Shown in pieces: positions 55,876-64,000 of a DNA stretch of 64,000 nucleotides (the first letter of the stretch is position 1; each line of letters opens with the position of its first letter). The stretch is from Ensifer sp. PDNC004. GTDB lineage: Bacteria > Pseudomonadota > Alphaproteobacteria > Rhizobiales > Rhizobiaceae. The translations under genes and the position numbers were made by a program. The stretch covers positions 1,364,001-1,428,000 of the forward strand of contig NZ_CP070352.1 in assembly GCF_016919405.1 (NCBI RefSeq). Direction: 5' to 3'. Under the pieces are notes generated by a model. That model had not been told where the DNA came from and did no database searches. It saw only the letters and a list, made by a program, of their open reading frames with translations.

Positions 55876-56780
55876 TCCGCCTCCACCGGCTTCTTGTGGG
55901 CAAGGCGTAGATAGACGAGCGCAAAGGCCAGGTTGATCAGCATGATGACGACGCCGACGGCAGCGCCCTTGCCGAACTCGAAATCCTTGAACGCGATGCG
56001 GTAGGTGTAGATCGAGAGGATCTCGGTGCGATAGGACGGCCCGCCATGGGTGAGCAGGAACGGCGTGAAGACGTTGAAGGTCCACATGGTGATGAGGATC
56101 AGGTCGGTCACGACATGGCCGCGGATCAGCGGCAGCGCAATGTCGCGAAGCTTCTGCCAGGAGGTGGCGCCGGCCACATCTGCCGCCTGGAAATAACTCG
56201 GCGGGATCGACTGGAACGCCGAATTGAACAGCATCATCGAGAAGGCGGCGCCCCGCCAGGTGTTGAAAAACACGATCACCCAGAACGGTTGCTGCAACAG
56301 CCAGTCGCCGGGCGGCAGGCCGAGACCGCGCAGGATCATGTTGAGCGTGCCGTTGTCGTAGTCGAGGAAGGCGAACCAGGCGAAGCCGATTACCACCTCC
56401 GGCAGGATCCAGGCGGCGATGACAGCCGTCTGCAGGAAGGATTTGAGCGTCGGCGTGACCGTCTGGCTGAGCCAGGCGAGCAGGAGACCCAAAAGCGCCT
56501 GGCCGATGAGGGCCGATAGCAGCACGAACTGGATCGTCAGGATCAGCGAAAAGCCGAACTGGCCGCGGGTAAAGAAGGTCGCGGGATTGAAGAGCGCGAA
56601 ATAGTTCTGGAGGCCGACGAAATCGGGGTCGACGGCCGTGCGGCCGAGCAGCGTGCGGTTGGTGAAGGATACGAAGATCACCCAGAAGAAGGGAATGATG
56701 ACGAAGACCCCGACGAGGGCCGACGCCGGTGCCAGGAAAAGCGCGCCGGCGCGCGTCGAAAGCAGGGTGAATTTCTTCAT
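55872..56780 (-). CDS. CUT1 ABC transporter permease (MalF-type)
   Basis: Inner-membrane permease of 302 residues with about six membrane segments and the EAA-like loop AADVAGATSWQKLRDIALPLIRG. ATG at 56780 (MKKFTLLST) is the natural start; a 37-residue extension has no support. About 115 bases separate it from the binding-protein gene. Confidence 0.92.
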   Translation of the reverse strand: MKKFTLLSTRAGALFLAPASALVGVFVIIPFFWVIFVSFTNRTLLGRTAVDPDFVGLQNYFALFNPATFFTRGQFGFSLILTIQFVLLSALIGQALLGLLLAWLSQTVTPTLKSFLQTAVIAAWILPEVVIGFAWFAFLDYDNGTLNMILRGLGLPPGDWLLQQPFWVIVFFNTWRGAAFSMMLFNSAFQSIPPSYFQAADVAGATSWQKLRDIALPLIRGHVVTDLILITMWTFNVFTPFLLTHGGPSYRTEILSIYTYRIAFKDFEFGKGAAVGVVIMLINLAFALVYLRLAHKKPVEAE

Positions 56781-56896
56781 GCGTGTTTCATGCCCATATC
56801 CTGGATCGGGAGCCCGGCCACGGATGGCAGCCGGGCGCTCTGTCGTTGGATCGAAGCGGGACGAGGGCTTGGTTAGGGCCGCATCCCGCATTGGCG

Positions 56897-58258
56897 TTAG
56901 AGCGTGCTGACGGTGTTTTCTTCGCCGACGATGGCGATCACGGCCGCCTTGTACTGGGCCATTGCGTCTTCAGGCGAAAGCTCGCCGGAAACGACGCTTT
57001 CGGTCATGCGTTGGATCTCGGTCGAGACCTTGTTGTAGTTGGCGTCGTTCGGACGGGCCGTGGTGATCGGCAAAAGCGTCGTTGCCGTTTCCGTCAGGAA
57101 CGGCGAGTTCGGGATCGCCACGTCGTCCCGGATGCGGATGGCCGGCTGGATTTCCTGGAACGCGTCGAGCTGCTCCTTGCTGTTCATGAAGGAAAGCAGC
57201 GCCCAGGATTCGGCAGGCGCGTCCGTATGCGGATTGATGACGAAGCCGGTGCCGCCCGACATGGTGACGAAGTCCTGGCCGCGCAGGCCCTTACCCGGTG
57301 CCGCGGCCGGCATCTTCTTCCAGGTCATGGTGTTGTCGCGATCGGCGACGGCGAATTCGGCGCCGGGCGCTGTCACCGAGCGATAGAACCAGTCGCCCTC
57401 GATGAGCATCGCCGTCTTGCCGTCGCGGAAATTGGCGAAGGTCCGGTTGCGGCCGTCGGCCAGCAACTGCGCGCGCTGGTCGCCGAGCTTGTCGTCGACA
57501 TAGATGGTCTTGTAGAGCTTCAGCGTGTCGAGAATGCCCTGGCTCGAAACGATGTATTTGCCGCTGTCGTCGGTGACCTGTTCGCCGGTGCCGAGCAGCG
57601 CCATCCAGTAGCCCTGCATCGTCGTCGCCTCGCCCATGGAGACACCGGCATTGAGCTGCAGCGGGAAGCTGTCAGGGGCCGCCGCCTTGATCTTGCGGGC
57701 GGCGTCGAGCAACTCGTCCCAGGACTTCGGCTGCCAGCTGTCGGCATCGAGGCCGGCCGATTTGAACAGGTCCTTGCGCACGAAGATCATGCGGGCGTCG
57801 GTGCCAAGCGCGATGCCATAGGGCTTGCCCTGGTAGCTCATCAGCGCCTTGGTGCCGTCGGAAATATGCTGCCAGCCTTCCCATTTCGGAACGTCTGGGC
57901 CGGCCACTTCCTCAAGCGGCTTCAGGAGATTGCCCTGGACGAAGCTCGGGATCAGGAAGCCGTCGAAGCCGGAGACATCAGGGCCGGCGCCGGTGGAGAA
58001 ATCGAGCGCGAGCTGCTGCGTCAGCTGCTCGTCCTCACCGCCGAACTGGGTGAGCTTGACGGTGACGTCCTTGCCTTCGCCCTTCATCTTCTCGGTAAAG
58101 GCCGGAATGACCTTCTTTTCGATCCACTCGGCCATGCCGCTGTTTACGCCGCCGATGATGCAGCGGCAGGTAATGTTGAGTTCGGTGGCGCTCACGGGTG
58201 CTGCAAAGGCGATGGCCGCGGCTGCGCTGAGCAATAGGGAATGAAACCTGGTACGCAT
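56897..58258 (-). CDS. CUT1 ABC transporter, periplasmic binding protein
   Basis: Solute-binding protein of 453 residues, MalE-like (SBP_bac_1). The signal peptide ends near residue 24 (AAPVSA|TELN). Conserved features: IPAFTEKMKG, ALDFSTGAGPDVSGFDG, a WQPKSWDELLDAARKIK helix and GDWFY. It has two Cys (TCRCIIGG) near the N-terminus, an unusual motif for this family that could form a disulphide or bind a metal. ATG at 58258 has GGGAGGAG. First gene of the operon, behind two LacI operators. Confidence 0.92.
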   Translation of the reverse strand: MRTRFHSLLLSAAAAIAFAAPVSATELNITCRCIIGGVNSGMAEWIEKKVIPAFTEKMKGEGKDVTVKLTQFGGEDEQLTQQLALDFSTGAGPDVSGFDGFLIPSFVQGNLLKPLEEVAGPDVPKWEGWQHISDGTKALMSYQGKPYGIALGTDARMIFVRKDLFKSAGLDADSWQPKSWDELLDAARKIKAAAPDSFPLQLNAGVSMGEATTMQGYWMALLGTGEQVTDDSGKYIVSSQGILDTLKLYKTIYVDDKLGDQRAQLLADGRNRTFANFRDGKTAMLIEGDWFYRSVTAPGAEFAVADRDNTMTWKKMPAAAPGKGLRGQDFVTMSGGTGFVINPHTDAPAESWALLSFMNSKEQLDAFQEIQPAIRIRDDVAIPNSPFLTETATTLLPITTARPNDANYNKVSTEIQRMTESVVSGELSPEDAMAQYKAAVIAIVGEENTVSTL

Positions 58259-58354
58259 GTTTTCTCCTCCCGGTCGATCCTCTCAAGGACCTATGTGTCT
58301 GGCTGCGACAGTCCGTCCCTCCTCCAGGTCCGGCGTCCCGACGACGGTCAAGAA

Positions 58355-58368
58355 TGAACACGCTTTCA
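58355..58368. promoter_or_regulatory. LacI operator 1 in the divergent ABC/LacI region
   Basis: TGAACACGCTTTCA, CG-centred, differing from the second copy at 58462 by one base. Its distance from the binding-protein start (58258) fits repression of the ABC operon. Confidence 0.6.
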
Positions 58369-58461
58369 TTTTTGTCAACACGCATCATGTGTTCCAGGCG
58401 CAAAAATTGACGGAATACCTATTCCACTTGACGAAATCGCTGTGTTGCTTTCTTCTGCGAA

Positions 58462-58475
58462 TGAACACGTTTTCA
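58462..58475. promoter_or_regulatory. LacI operator 2, next to the LacI gene
   Basis: TGAACACGTTTTCA, six of seven base pairs palindromic around CG. It lies 16 bases before the LacI start at 58491, so the repressor would control its own gene. The centres of the two operators are 107 bases apart, about ten helical turns, which would permit looping. Confidence 0.65.
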
Positions 58476-58490
58476 TTTTGTGACGGATCG

Positions 58491-59531
58491 ATGAACGAGC
58501 GCGCCGACAAGAAAGCTGCCCGAGCCACCGCCGACCAGGTGGCGCGCGAGGCCAATGTTTCCCGCGTGGCGGTCTCGCGGGCCTTCAACCCGAATGCTTC
58601 ACTGAAGCCGGAGAAACGCGACCGCATCCTGCAGGTGGCGCGGGAGCTCAACTACACGCCCGACATGGCGGCGCGATCGCTGGTGACCGGCCGCTCGCAT
58701 CTCGTCGGCATGATCGTGCCCGACGTCTGCAGCCCCTGGGAGAGCCAGGAAATCGACGCGTTGACGACGGCGCTGCAGGCGGAAGGCTTCGCCACGCTGC
58801 TCTTCAAGGCCAAGGCCGATTTCAGCATGGATCCGCGCCTGCTCACCTATATGCGCGGCTTCAATCCGGATTCGGTGATCGCCTTTACCGAGAACATCCT
58901 GCCCGACGTGCTCTGCGGCTTTCTGGACCGCGCCGTGCCGATCTACGTGATCTACGACGACGTGAAGCAGTTTGCAGGGGCTGCCTCCGGCACGCTCTAT
59001 GACCGCCTGCTCGTGCGGCAGAAGAACGGCATCGAGCAGGCCGTGGCCCTGCTTCAGGGCTATGGCGCGCGACGCATCGCCTATCTCGGCGGCAAGGCGC
59101 AGTCGCTTGCCAATGCCGAGCGCGAGCGCACGCTGAAGGAGACGCTGGCCGAACGCGGCATGGACGCGCCGATCGTCCTTGCCGGCGACTACACCTACGA
59201 CACCGCCTACCAGGCGACGCTCGATCTCTTCAGGATCGGCGAGGGCGCCGATGCGATCTTCGCGGCCAACGACGTCGGCGCCTTCGGTGCGATCGACGCG
59301 CTCCGCCACGAACTCGGGCTTTCGGTGCCAGAGGACGTCAAGGTCGTCGGTTTCGACGACATCCCGCAGGCGCACTGGAAGAGCTACAACCTCACCACCG
59401 TGCGCATCGACCTCGAAGAGCGCGTGCGTGCGCTCGTCCGCCTCATCCTCATGCGGCTTCGGGCACCCGATGCCGAGCCATTTACCGAGACACTCAACAC
59501 CCGCCTGATCGTGCGGGGCACCGTCGGCTGA
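58491..59531 (+). CDS. LacI-family repressor of the CUT1 operon
   Basis: Regulator of 346 residues with an N-terminal HTH (ADQVAREANVSRVAVSRAFNP, then NYTPDMAARSLVTGRSH) and a type 1 periplasmic-binding fold (about 65-345: VGMIVPDVCSPWESQEIDALTT, AIFAANDVGAFGAIDAL, VKVVGFDDIPQAHW). ATG at 58491 has a weak ribosome site; an ATG at 58461 would overlap the second operator. It is divergent from the ABC operon, the standard arrangement for local control. Confidence 0.92.
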   Translation: MNERADKKAARATADQVAREANVSRVAVSRAFNPNASLKPEKRDRILQVARELNYTPDMAARSLVTGRSHLVGMIVPDVCSPWESQEIDALTTALQAEGFATLLFKAKADFSMDPRLLTYMRGFNPDSVIAFTENILPDVLCGFLDRAVPIYVIYDDVKQFAGAASGTLYDRLLVRQKNGIEQAVALLQGYGARRIAYLGGKAQSLANAERERTLKETLAERGMDAPIVLAGDYTYDTAYQATLDLFRIGEGADAIFAANDVGAFGAIDALRHELGLSVPEDVKVVGFDDIPQAHWKSYNLTTVRIDLEERVRALVRLILMRLRAPDAEPFTETLNTRLIVRGTVG

Positions 59532-59542
59532 AGGTAGCGAAC

Positions 59543-61478
59543 ATGACCGAAAAAACGCATTCACGTCGTCTTCAAGACCCATCTCGATATCGGCTTTACC
59601 GATCACGCCGAGAAGATCCGCAAGCAATATCACGAGCGCTTCATCCCGCAGGCGATCGAGACGGGCGCGCATTTTTTCAACGAAAACCCGGACGAGCCGC
59701 AGTTCATCTGGACGACCGGCGCCTGGCTGATCTGGGATCATCTGAATTCACGTTCGAAGGAGGAGGTCGCCCGCCTGGAGCAAGCGATCGAGCGCGGCCT
59801 GATCCGCTGGCATGCGCTGCCCTTCACCACCCATACGGAGCTGATGTCGCCGGATCTTTTCAAGGCGGGGCTTTCCTACGCGCAGGAACTCGACCAACGC
59901 TTTGGCCTGAAGACGATCGCCGCCAAGATGACCGACGTGCCCGGCCATACGCTCGGCATGGTGCCGCTGCTCGCGGAAGCCGGCGTGCGCTTCCTGCATA
60001 TCGGCGTGAACTCCGCTTCGCCGCCGCCTGAAATCCCGGATATTTTCCGCTGGCGGGCGGCGGGCGGCGAGGAAATCGTCGTCATGTACCAGCGCTCCTA
60101 TGGCGAGACCTATTTCCCCGAGGGTCTCTCCGATGGCCTGAGCTTCGCCCATACCAGCGACAACATCGGCCCGCAGAGCGTGTCGCAGGCGGCCGAAGCC
60201 TATCGCGAAATCCTCAGACACGAGCCGGGTGCAACCGTGCGCGCAGCGACGCTGGAGGACTACGGCAAACTGATGTGGGCGGCGCGCGAGCGTTTCCCGG
60301 TCGTCGAGAAGGAACTCGGCGATAGCTGGATCCACGGCAGCGGCACCGATCCGGAAAAGATCGCCCGCTATCTGGCGCTGCAGCGGCTCTACGACCGCTT
60401 TGCCGGTGAGCGGATGACCGCAAGCCGCCAGGCCTTTGGCCGCAAGCTGGCGCTGGTGGCCGAACACACCTGCGGCGTCGACATCAAATCCTTCCTGCGC
60501 GACGAAAAGGCCTGGGCACGCCCCGCCTTCGAGGCGGCACGGAAATCCGATCAGCGCTTCCACTATACCGAGGCCTCCTGGGCGGAGCAGCGGGCCTACC
60601 TTGAACAGGCAGTGGCGGAACTAGACGGAGAAGATGCCGCGCGTGCGGGAGCGGCGCTTGTCGAGCTTGCCGCGCCACCGTGTCCTGAACCCGCGAATTC
60701 TGCCACTCGGCTAAAGGTGGGCGGCTGGACCATCGACCTCGATCCGGCCACAGGGGATGTCGCCGCCTTGACCGCGCCCGACGGCCGGACGGTCCGTGGC
60801 GACGATGGTTCGCTGATCGCCTATCGCTACGAAAGCTACGATGCCGGCGACGTGCGGCGGCATATGGATACTTACCTGACCCAATGGATGGACTGGGCGG
60901 TGCTTGATCACGACAAGCCCGGGCTTGCCAATGTCGCGGAGGCCCGGTCCCGGACTTATGCGCCCAGGCTTCGGGGTACGACGGCGACATCGATTGTCGG
61001 GGAAATGCCCATCGAGGCTGTGGAGCAATTGGGTGCGCCGGCCGAAATCGCCATCGACTTTTCCGCTGGCAAGGACGGCCTAGACATCCGGCTGACGCTT
61101 TACGGCAAGAACGCCAACCGTATGCCGGAAGCGAGTTTCCTGTCGTTCACGCCCGAGGGGCGTTCCGCGTGGGGTGTGCGCAAGACGGGGCATTGGCATG
61201 CGACCGACAATTTTGCCCGTGCGGGGGGTGCGCAGCTGCAGGCGGTCACGGCTGTTCGCGGGCAGACGGAAGCGGGTGTAGAGCTGCTAGTCGAAAATCT
61301 CGACACGCCGCTGGTTGCGCCGCAGTCCTGGCCGTTCATGGCCTTCTGCAAGGACTTGCCCGACTACTCCTCAGGCGTCCGCTTCAACATCCACAACAAC
61401 AAATGGGGCACCAACTTCCCCATGTGGTGGGGCGGCGACTTCACCACGCGCTTCAAGCTCAGCTTCAGCGGTCGGTAA
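59543..61478 (+). pseudogene. GH38-like (DUF5054-type) hydrolase gene, +1 frameshift at codon 5
   Basis: The gene starts at ATG 59543, then runs into an A6 tract (59550-59555). Dropping one A gives MTEKR-IHVVFKTHLDIGFTDHAEKIR and a full-length protein of about 644 residues to TAA at 61476-61478; as written, the first four codons are in another frame and the main frame opens after TGA at 59544-59546 with no ATG, GTG or TTG until ATG 59844. The HLDIG motif and the PGHTLGMVPLL loop resemble the metal-binding Asp of glycoside hydrolase family 38 mannosidases. It follows the LacI gene by 11 bases and is presumably the enzyme for the imported glycoside. Pseudogene, slippage or sequence error are all possible. 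Confidence 0.75.
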
Positions 61479-62787
61479 TCGTCAGCGACTGCGGAGTGGT
61501 GGAGGGCTCGTCTTCGTTCGGGTGAGCCGATCCCGTCTCCCGTTGGAGGCACCAGATGTCGACCGGAAGGCGGCGACCCGGCAGCACGACCGCCTCGTGC
61601 GATATCCATGCGGCCTCCGGTGCGGGTCCTTGAAGCCGGCACATCAGCGAGGCGGAGACGACGAGCGGCACCTGCAGCGTCTTGGTCATGGATTCCAGGC
61701 GCTGGGCGACGTTGACCGCATCGCCGATGACGGTGAATTCGCTGTGGCAGCCGCTGTCGAGAACGCCGCCGACGACGGTGCCGTAGTGCAAGCCGATGCC
61801 GGCATCGAGCGCCGGATGGTTGTTGCGCGCGTTGTGGTTCTTCCAATCCGTGAGGATGTCGACGAGATCGAGTGCGCAGGCAAGCGCCCTGTCGGCATCG
61901 TCTTCCTTTGGCCTTGGCTGGCCGAAGACCGCCATGACGCCATCGCCGATGAACTTGTCGACCGTACCGCCGTGTTCGAAGATCGTCTGCGAGACGAGCT
62001 GGCGGTATTCGGCAAGCACGAAGGCGAGCTCAGGTGCCGGCGCCGCCTCGGCAAAGCTGGTGAAATCGCGCAGGTCCACGAACATGATTGCGGCGCTGCG
62101 CCGCTCCAGGCCGAGCACATCGCCTTTCTCCTGAAGCGCGGAAACAACCAGCGGCGAGAAGAAGCGCGAGAGATTTTGCCGCCGCTGGTCGGCCTTCAAC
62201 GCTTCCTTGCGCGTCCGGTCGTGGTCGCGCGCAAGAAGATAGATGGCAAAGGCGGTGAAGCCGAAGCTCACGGTCAAACCAAGATCCTGGTTGAAGAACG
62301 CTCCGAGCAGCGAAAGCGGACCGGACGCATCGTGCCTTGCCGCAGTCATGGCCAGCATCGTTACCCAGGATAGGAGCACAATGGCGGAAAAGAGCAGGAC
62401 CAGGCGTCGCTCGAGCTTGAGGCCGACATGGACGAGCAGGATAAAGGCGACGACGAGGCTGGTCGTCGTCAGATTGTGGTTGGCCGTTACTGGACCGGCC
62501 AGGATATGGGCGTAGAGCAGCAGCGCGACCAACAGCGCATCGAGAACGACGAAGAGGGTCGTCAGCGAGGTGCGGCCGGGCAGATAACGCGACGTCGCCA
62601 CCGACGCCACGCTGATGGCGAGATAGCTGACGACGACGACCGCGTGCATGCGTTCCGCACCCGCATTGCCGCCGAGCAGCAGGCTTGCCAGCAGGATTGC
62701 GAAAGCAACGAAGCGCAGGGTGAGCGAACGCTTCTCCCGGGCAGAATCCCAATGCGGATGAAGTGAGGACGTCATGTCTTTCGGCAT
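61465..62787 (-). CDS. Membrane class III adenylate/guanylate cyclase
   Basis: Nucleotide cyclase of 440 residues with six predicted membrane helices in the first half (about 22-200) and a class III catalytic domain (about 225-420): FVDLRDFTSFAEAAP (metal-binding Asp residues), KFIGDGVMAVFG, GIGLHYGTVVGGVL and IGDAVNVAQRLE with the transition-state Arg nearby. It makes cAMP or cGMP from the membrane. The start may be ATG 62787 or ATG 62775. The C-terminal 14 bases overlap the convergent GH38-like gene. Confidence 0.92.
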   Translation of the reverse strand: MPKDMTSSLHPHWDSAREKRSLTLRFVAFAILLASLLLGGNAGAERMHAVVVVSYLAISVASVATSRYLPGRTSLTTLFVVLDALLVALLLYAHILAGPVTANHNLTTTSLVVAFILLVHVGLKLERRLVLLFSAIVLLSWVTMLAMTAARHDASGPLSLLGAFFNQDLGLTVSFGFTAFAIYLLARDHDRTRKEALKADQRRQNLSRFFSPLVVSALQEKGDVLGLERRSAAIMFVDLRDFTSFAEAAPAPELAFVLAEYRQLVSQTIFEHGGTVDKFIGDGVMAVFGQPRPKEDDADRALACALDLVDILTDWKNHNARNNHPALDAGIGLHYGTVVGGVLDSGCHSEFTVIGDAVNVAQRLESMTKTLQVPLVVSASLMCRLQGPAPEAAWISHEAVVLPGRRLPVDIWCLQRETGSAHPNEDEPSTTPQSLTITDR

Positions 62788-63100
62788 TCCCCTGCGTCAA
62801 CGGCCGGCGATAGCCGCTCTGCTACCAGTCGATTCGCGTCGAATATGTGGCGTGGCCGAACGCCCGCTGACCTGCGGCCAGATTAGGTTTTAGGGCTTCC
62901 AACGATGGGAAGGTCAAGGCCGCTGCCATCGTTGCGATGCAACTGCCCGCGACGAGGCTACCTCTCGCGTTCCTCTTTGCCCCCGGCGCCTACGTAGAAT
63001 GACGTATGTGCAGTGCAGCGTGGCTGTCCGATGATCCCCTCAAGCAGCGGCTAGAAGCACCGAAAGGCCAGTTGCTCCAGAACGAGAGGGGTTCCATCAG
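62788..63100. other. Intergenic region between cyclase and urtA
   Basis: About 310 bases between divergent starts. It presumably contains both promoters. I could not find a convincing sigma-54 or NtrC site for urtA, although such control is common for this operon. Short frames here are not credible. Confidence 0.4.
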
Positions 63101-64000
63101 ATGACTATCAAGGCAAGCGTGACCGGCGCATTCCTGGCCGCTATCCTGTCGACGACGGCGTTCAGCGGCGCCTTCGCCGCGGACGACACGATCAAGGTCG
63201 GCATCCTGCATTCGCTCTCCGGCACCATGGCGATTTCCGAGACGACGCTGAAGGACGCCATGCTGATGCTGATCGACGAGCAGAACAAGAAGGGCGGCCT
63301 GCTCGGCAAGAAGCTCGAGGCCGTCGTCGTCGACCCTGCGTCCGACTGGCCGCTCTTTGCCGAAAAGGCGCGCGAACTGGTCTCGGTCGACAAGGTCTCG
63401 GCGGTGTTCGGCTGCTGGACCTCGGTGTCGCGCAAGTCGGTTCTGCCGGTATTCGAGGAGCTCAATTCGATCCTCTTCTACCCCGTCCAGTACGAGGGTG
63501 AGGAAAGCCAGCGCAACGTCTTCTACACAGGGGCTGCACCCAACCAGCAGGCGATCCCGGCCGTCGACTACCTGATGGAGAACGAAAGCGTCGAGCGCTG
63601 GGTGCTCGCCGGCACCGATTATGTCTATCCGCGCACGACCAACAAGATCCTCGAAGCCTATCTGATCGCCAAGGGCGTGAAGCCCGAGGACATCATGATC
63701 AACTACACGCCCTTCGGTCATTCCGACTGGCAGACGATCGTCTCCGACATCAAGAAGTTCGGCTCGGCCGGCAAGAAGACCGCCGTCGTCTCGACCATCA
63801 ACGGCGATGCCAACGTGCCGTTCTACAAGGAACTGGCGAACCAGGGCGTCAAGGCCGAGGACATCCCGGTCGTTGCCTTCTCGGTCGGCGAAGAAGAGCT
63901 TGCCGGCCTCGATACCGGCCCGCTCGTTGGCCATCTCGCCGCCTGGAACTACTTCCAGTCGGTCGACACGCCGGCCAACGCCGAATTCATCAAGACCTGG
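63101..64000 (+). CDS. urtA: Urea ABC transporter binding protein (partial)
   Basis: First 300 codons of a periplasmic binding protein that continues beyond the window. The signal peptide ends near residue 27 (GAFAA|DDTIKVG). The mature start IKVGILHSLSGTMAISETTLKDAMLMLIDEQNKKGGLLG, with FGCWTSVSRKSVLPVFEELNSILFYPVQYEGEE, is characteristic of UrtA/AmiC-like urea and short-chain amide binders. ATG at 63101 has GAGAGGGG. It normally heads urtABCDE before the urease genes, which lie outside this window. Confidence 0.93.
   Translation, partial: MTIKASVTGAFLAAILSTTAFSGAFAADDTIKVGILHSLSGTMAISETTLKDAMLMLIDEQNKKGGLLGKKLEAVVVDPASDWPLFAEKARELVSVDKVSAVFGCWTSVSRKSVLPVFEELNSILFYPVQYEGEESQRNVFYTGAAPNQQAIPAVDYLMENESVERWVLAGTDYVYPRTTNKILEAYLIAKGVKPEDIMINYTPFGHSDWQTIVSDIKKFGSAGKKTAVVSTINGDANVPFYKELANQGVKAEDIPVVAFSVGEEELAGLDTGPLVGHLAAWNYFQSVDTPANAEFIKTW

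Noticed and set aside
56783..58237. 484-codon plus-strand open frame opposite the binding-protein gene
   Set aside because: Shadow of a recognised solute-binding protein with signal peptide.
59543..60031. 162-codon protein from ATG 59543 in its own frame
   Set aside because: After four codons it reads the wrong frame of the GH38-like gene; it is the frameshift product and shows no protein family.
62788..63100. Search for a sigma-54 or NtrC site upstream of urtA
   Set aside because: No TGGCAC-N5-TTGC match with correct spacing and no convincing TGCACC-type dyad.
62990..63934. 314-codon minus-strand open frame opposite urtA
   Set aside because: Shadow of urtA, which has a signal peptide and family motifs.

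Overview
The window is high-GC DNA of a rhizobial alphaproteobacterium, most likely Sinorhizobium/Ensifer. The evidence is the dctA / dctB-dctD / thiC order, many periplasmic-binding ABC transporters, an iron box of RirA type, a FixK-type box and a CtrA-type box. The dct-thiC neighbourhood recalls the pSymB chromid of S. meliloti (from memory, not checked). I saw no rRNA or tRNA gene, prophage, insertion sequence or CRISPR array. Nearly all of the DNA is ordinary coding sequence.

Layout. 1-2.4 kb: the tail of a hydantoinase B/5-oxoprolinase gene, then a chemotaxis receptor behind a CtrA-like box. 2.6-7.1 kb: a giant autotransporter adhesin candidate with eight Ig-like repeats. 7.6-8.6 kb: a DEDDh exonuclease. 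8.9-11.5 kb: a TonB-dependent siderophore receptor with an upstream iron-responsive operator. 11.6-17.8 kb (minus strand): a catabolic cluster with a two-subunit DUF3100-type membrane protein pair, an M20 amidohydrolase, a LysR regulator, a beta-hydroxyacid dehydrogenase and an aldehyde dehydrogenase. 18.2-25.2 kb: a CUT2 sugar ABC operon (binding protein, ATPase, two permeases) with its LacI regulator and a Gfo/Idh dehydrogenase. 25.4-28.5 kb: a universal stress protein under a FixK/FNR-like box, a PNPOx-like flavoprotein and an anion-transporter-like protein. 28.7-30.7 kb: glycerate kinase and a methyltransferase.

30.7-33.6 kb: a secreted subtilase divergent from an ECF sigma/anti-sigma pair. 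A protease-less relative of the subtilase N-terminus sits at 38.0-38.6 kb. 33.7-37.9 kb: an Lrp regulator divergent from an operon for diaminopropionate ammonia-lyase and two amidohydrolases. 38.9-41.0 kb: thiC under a TPP riboswitch with a visible Shine-Dalgarno-masking hairpin. 41.1-45.9 kb: C4-dicarboxylate uptake, dctBD divergent from dctA with a textbook sigma-54 promoter and a DctD-like upstream site. 46-47.9 kb: a WYL regulator, a glutathione S-transferase and a small secreted protein.

48.0-52.3 kb: a striking sensor in which a complete NCS1-type permease domain is fused through a cysteine cluster to a hybrid histidine kinase, translationally coupled to a LuxR-type response regulator. 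52.5-61.5 kb: a CUT1 ABC operon carrying a CehA/McbA-type PHP metallohydrolase, divergent from a LacI regulator and a GH38-like enzyme. Two near-identical LacI operators lie between them, and the enzyme gene is broken by a single-base shift in an A6 run. 61.5-64 kb: a membrane adenylate cyclase and the start of urtA (urea/short-chain amide binding protein). Overall this is an accessory nutrient-scavenging region in which most transport modules carry their own regulator.
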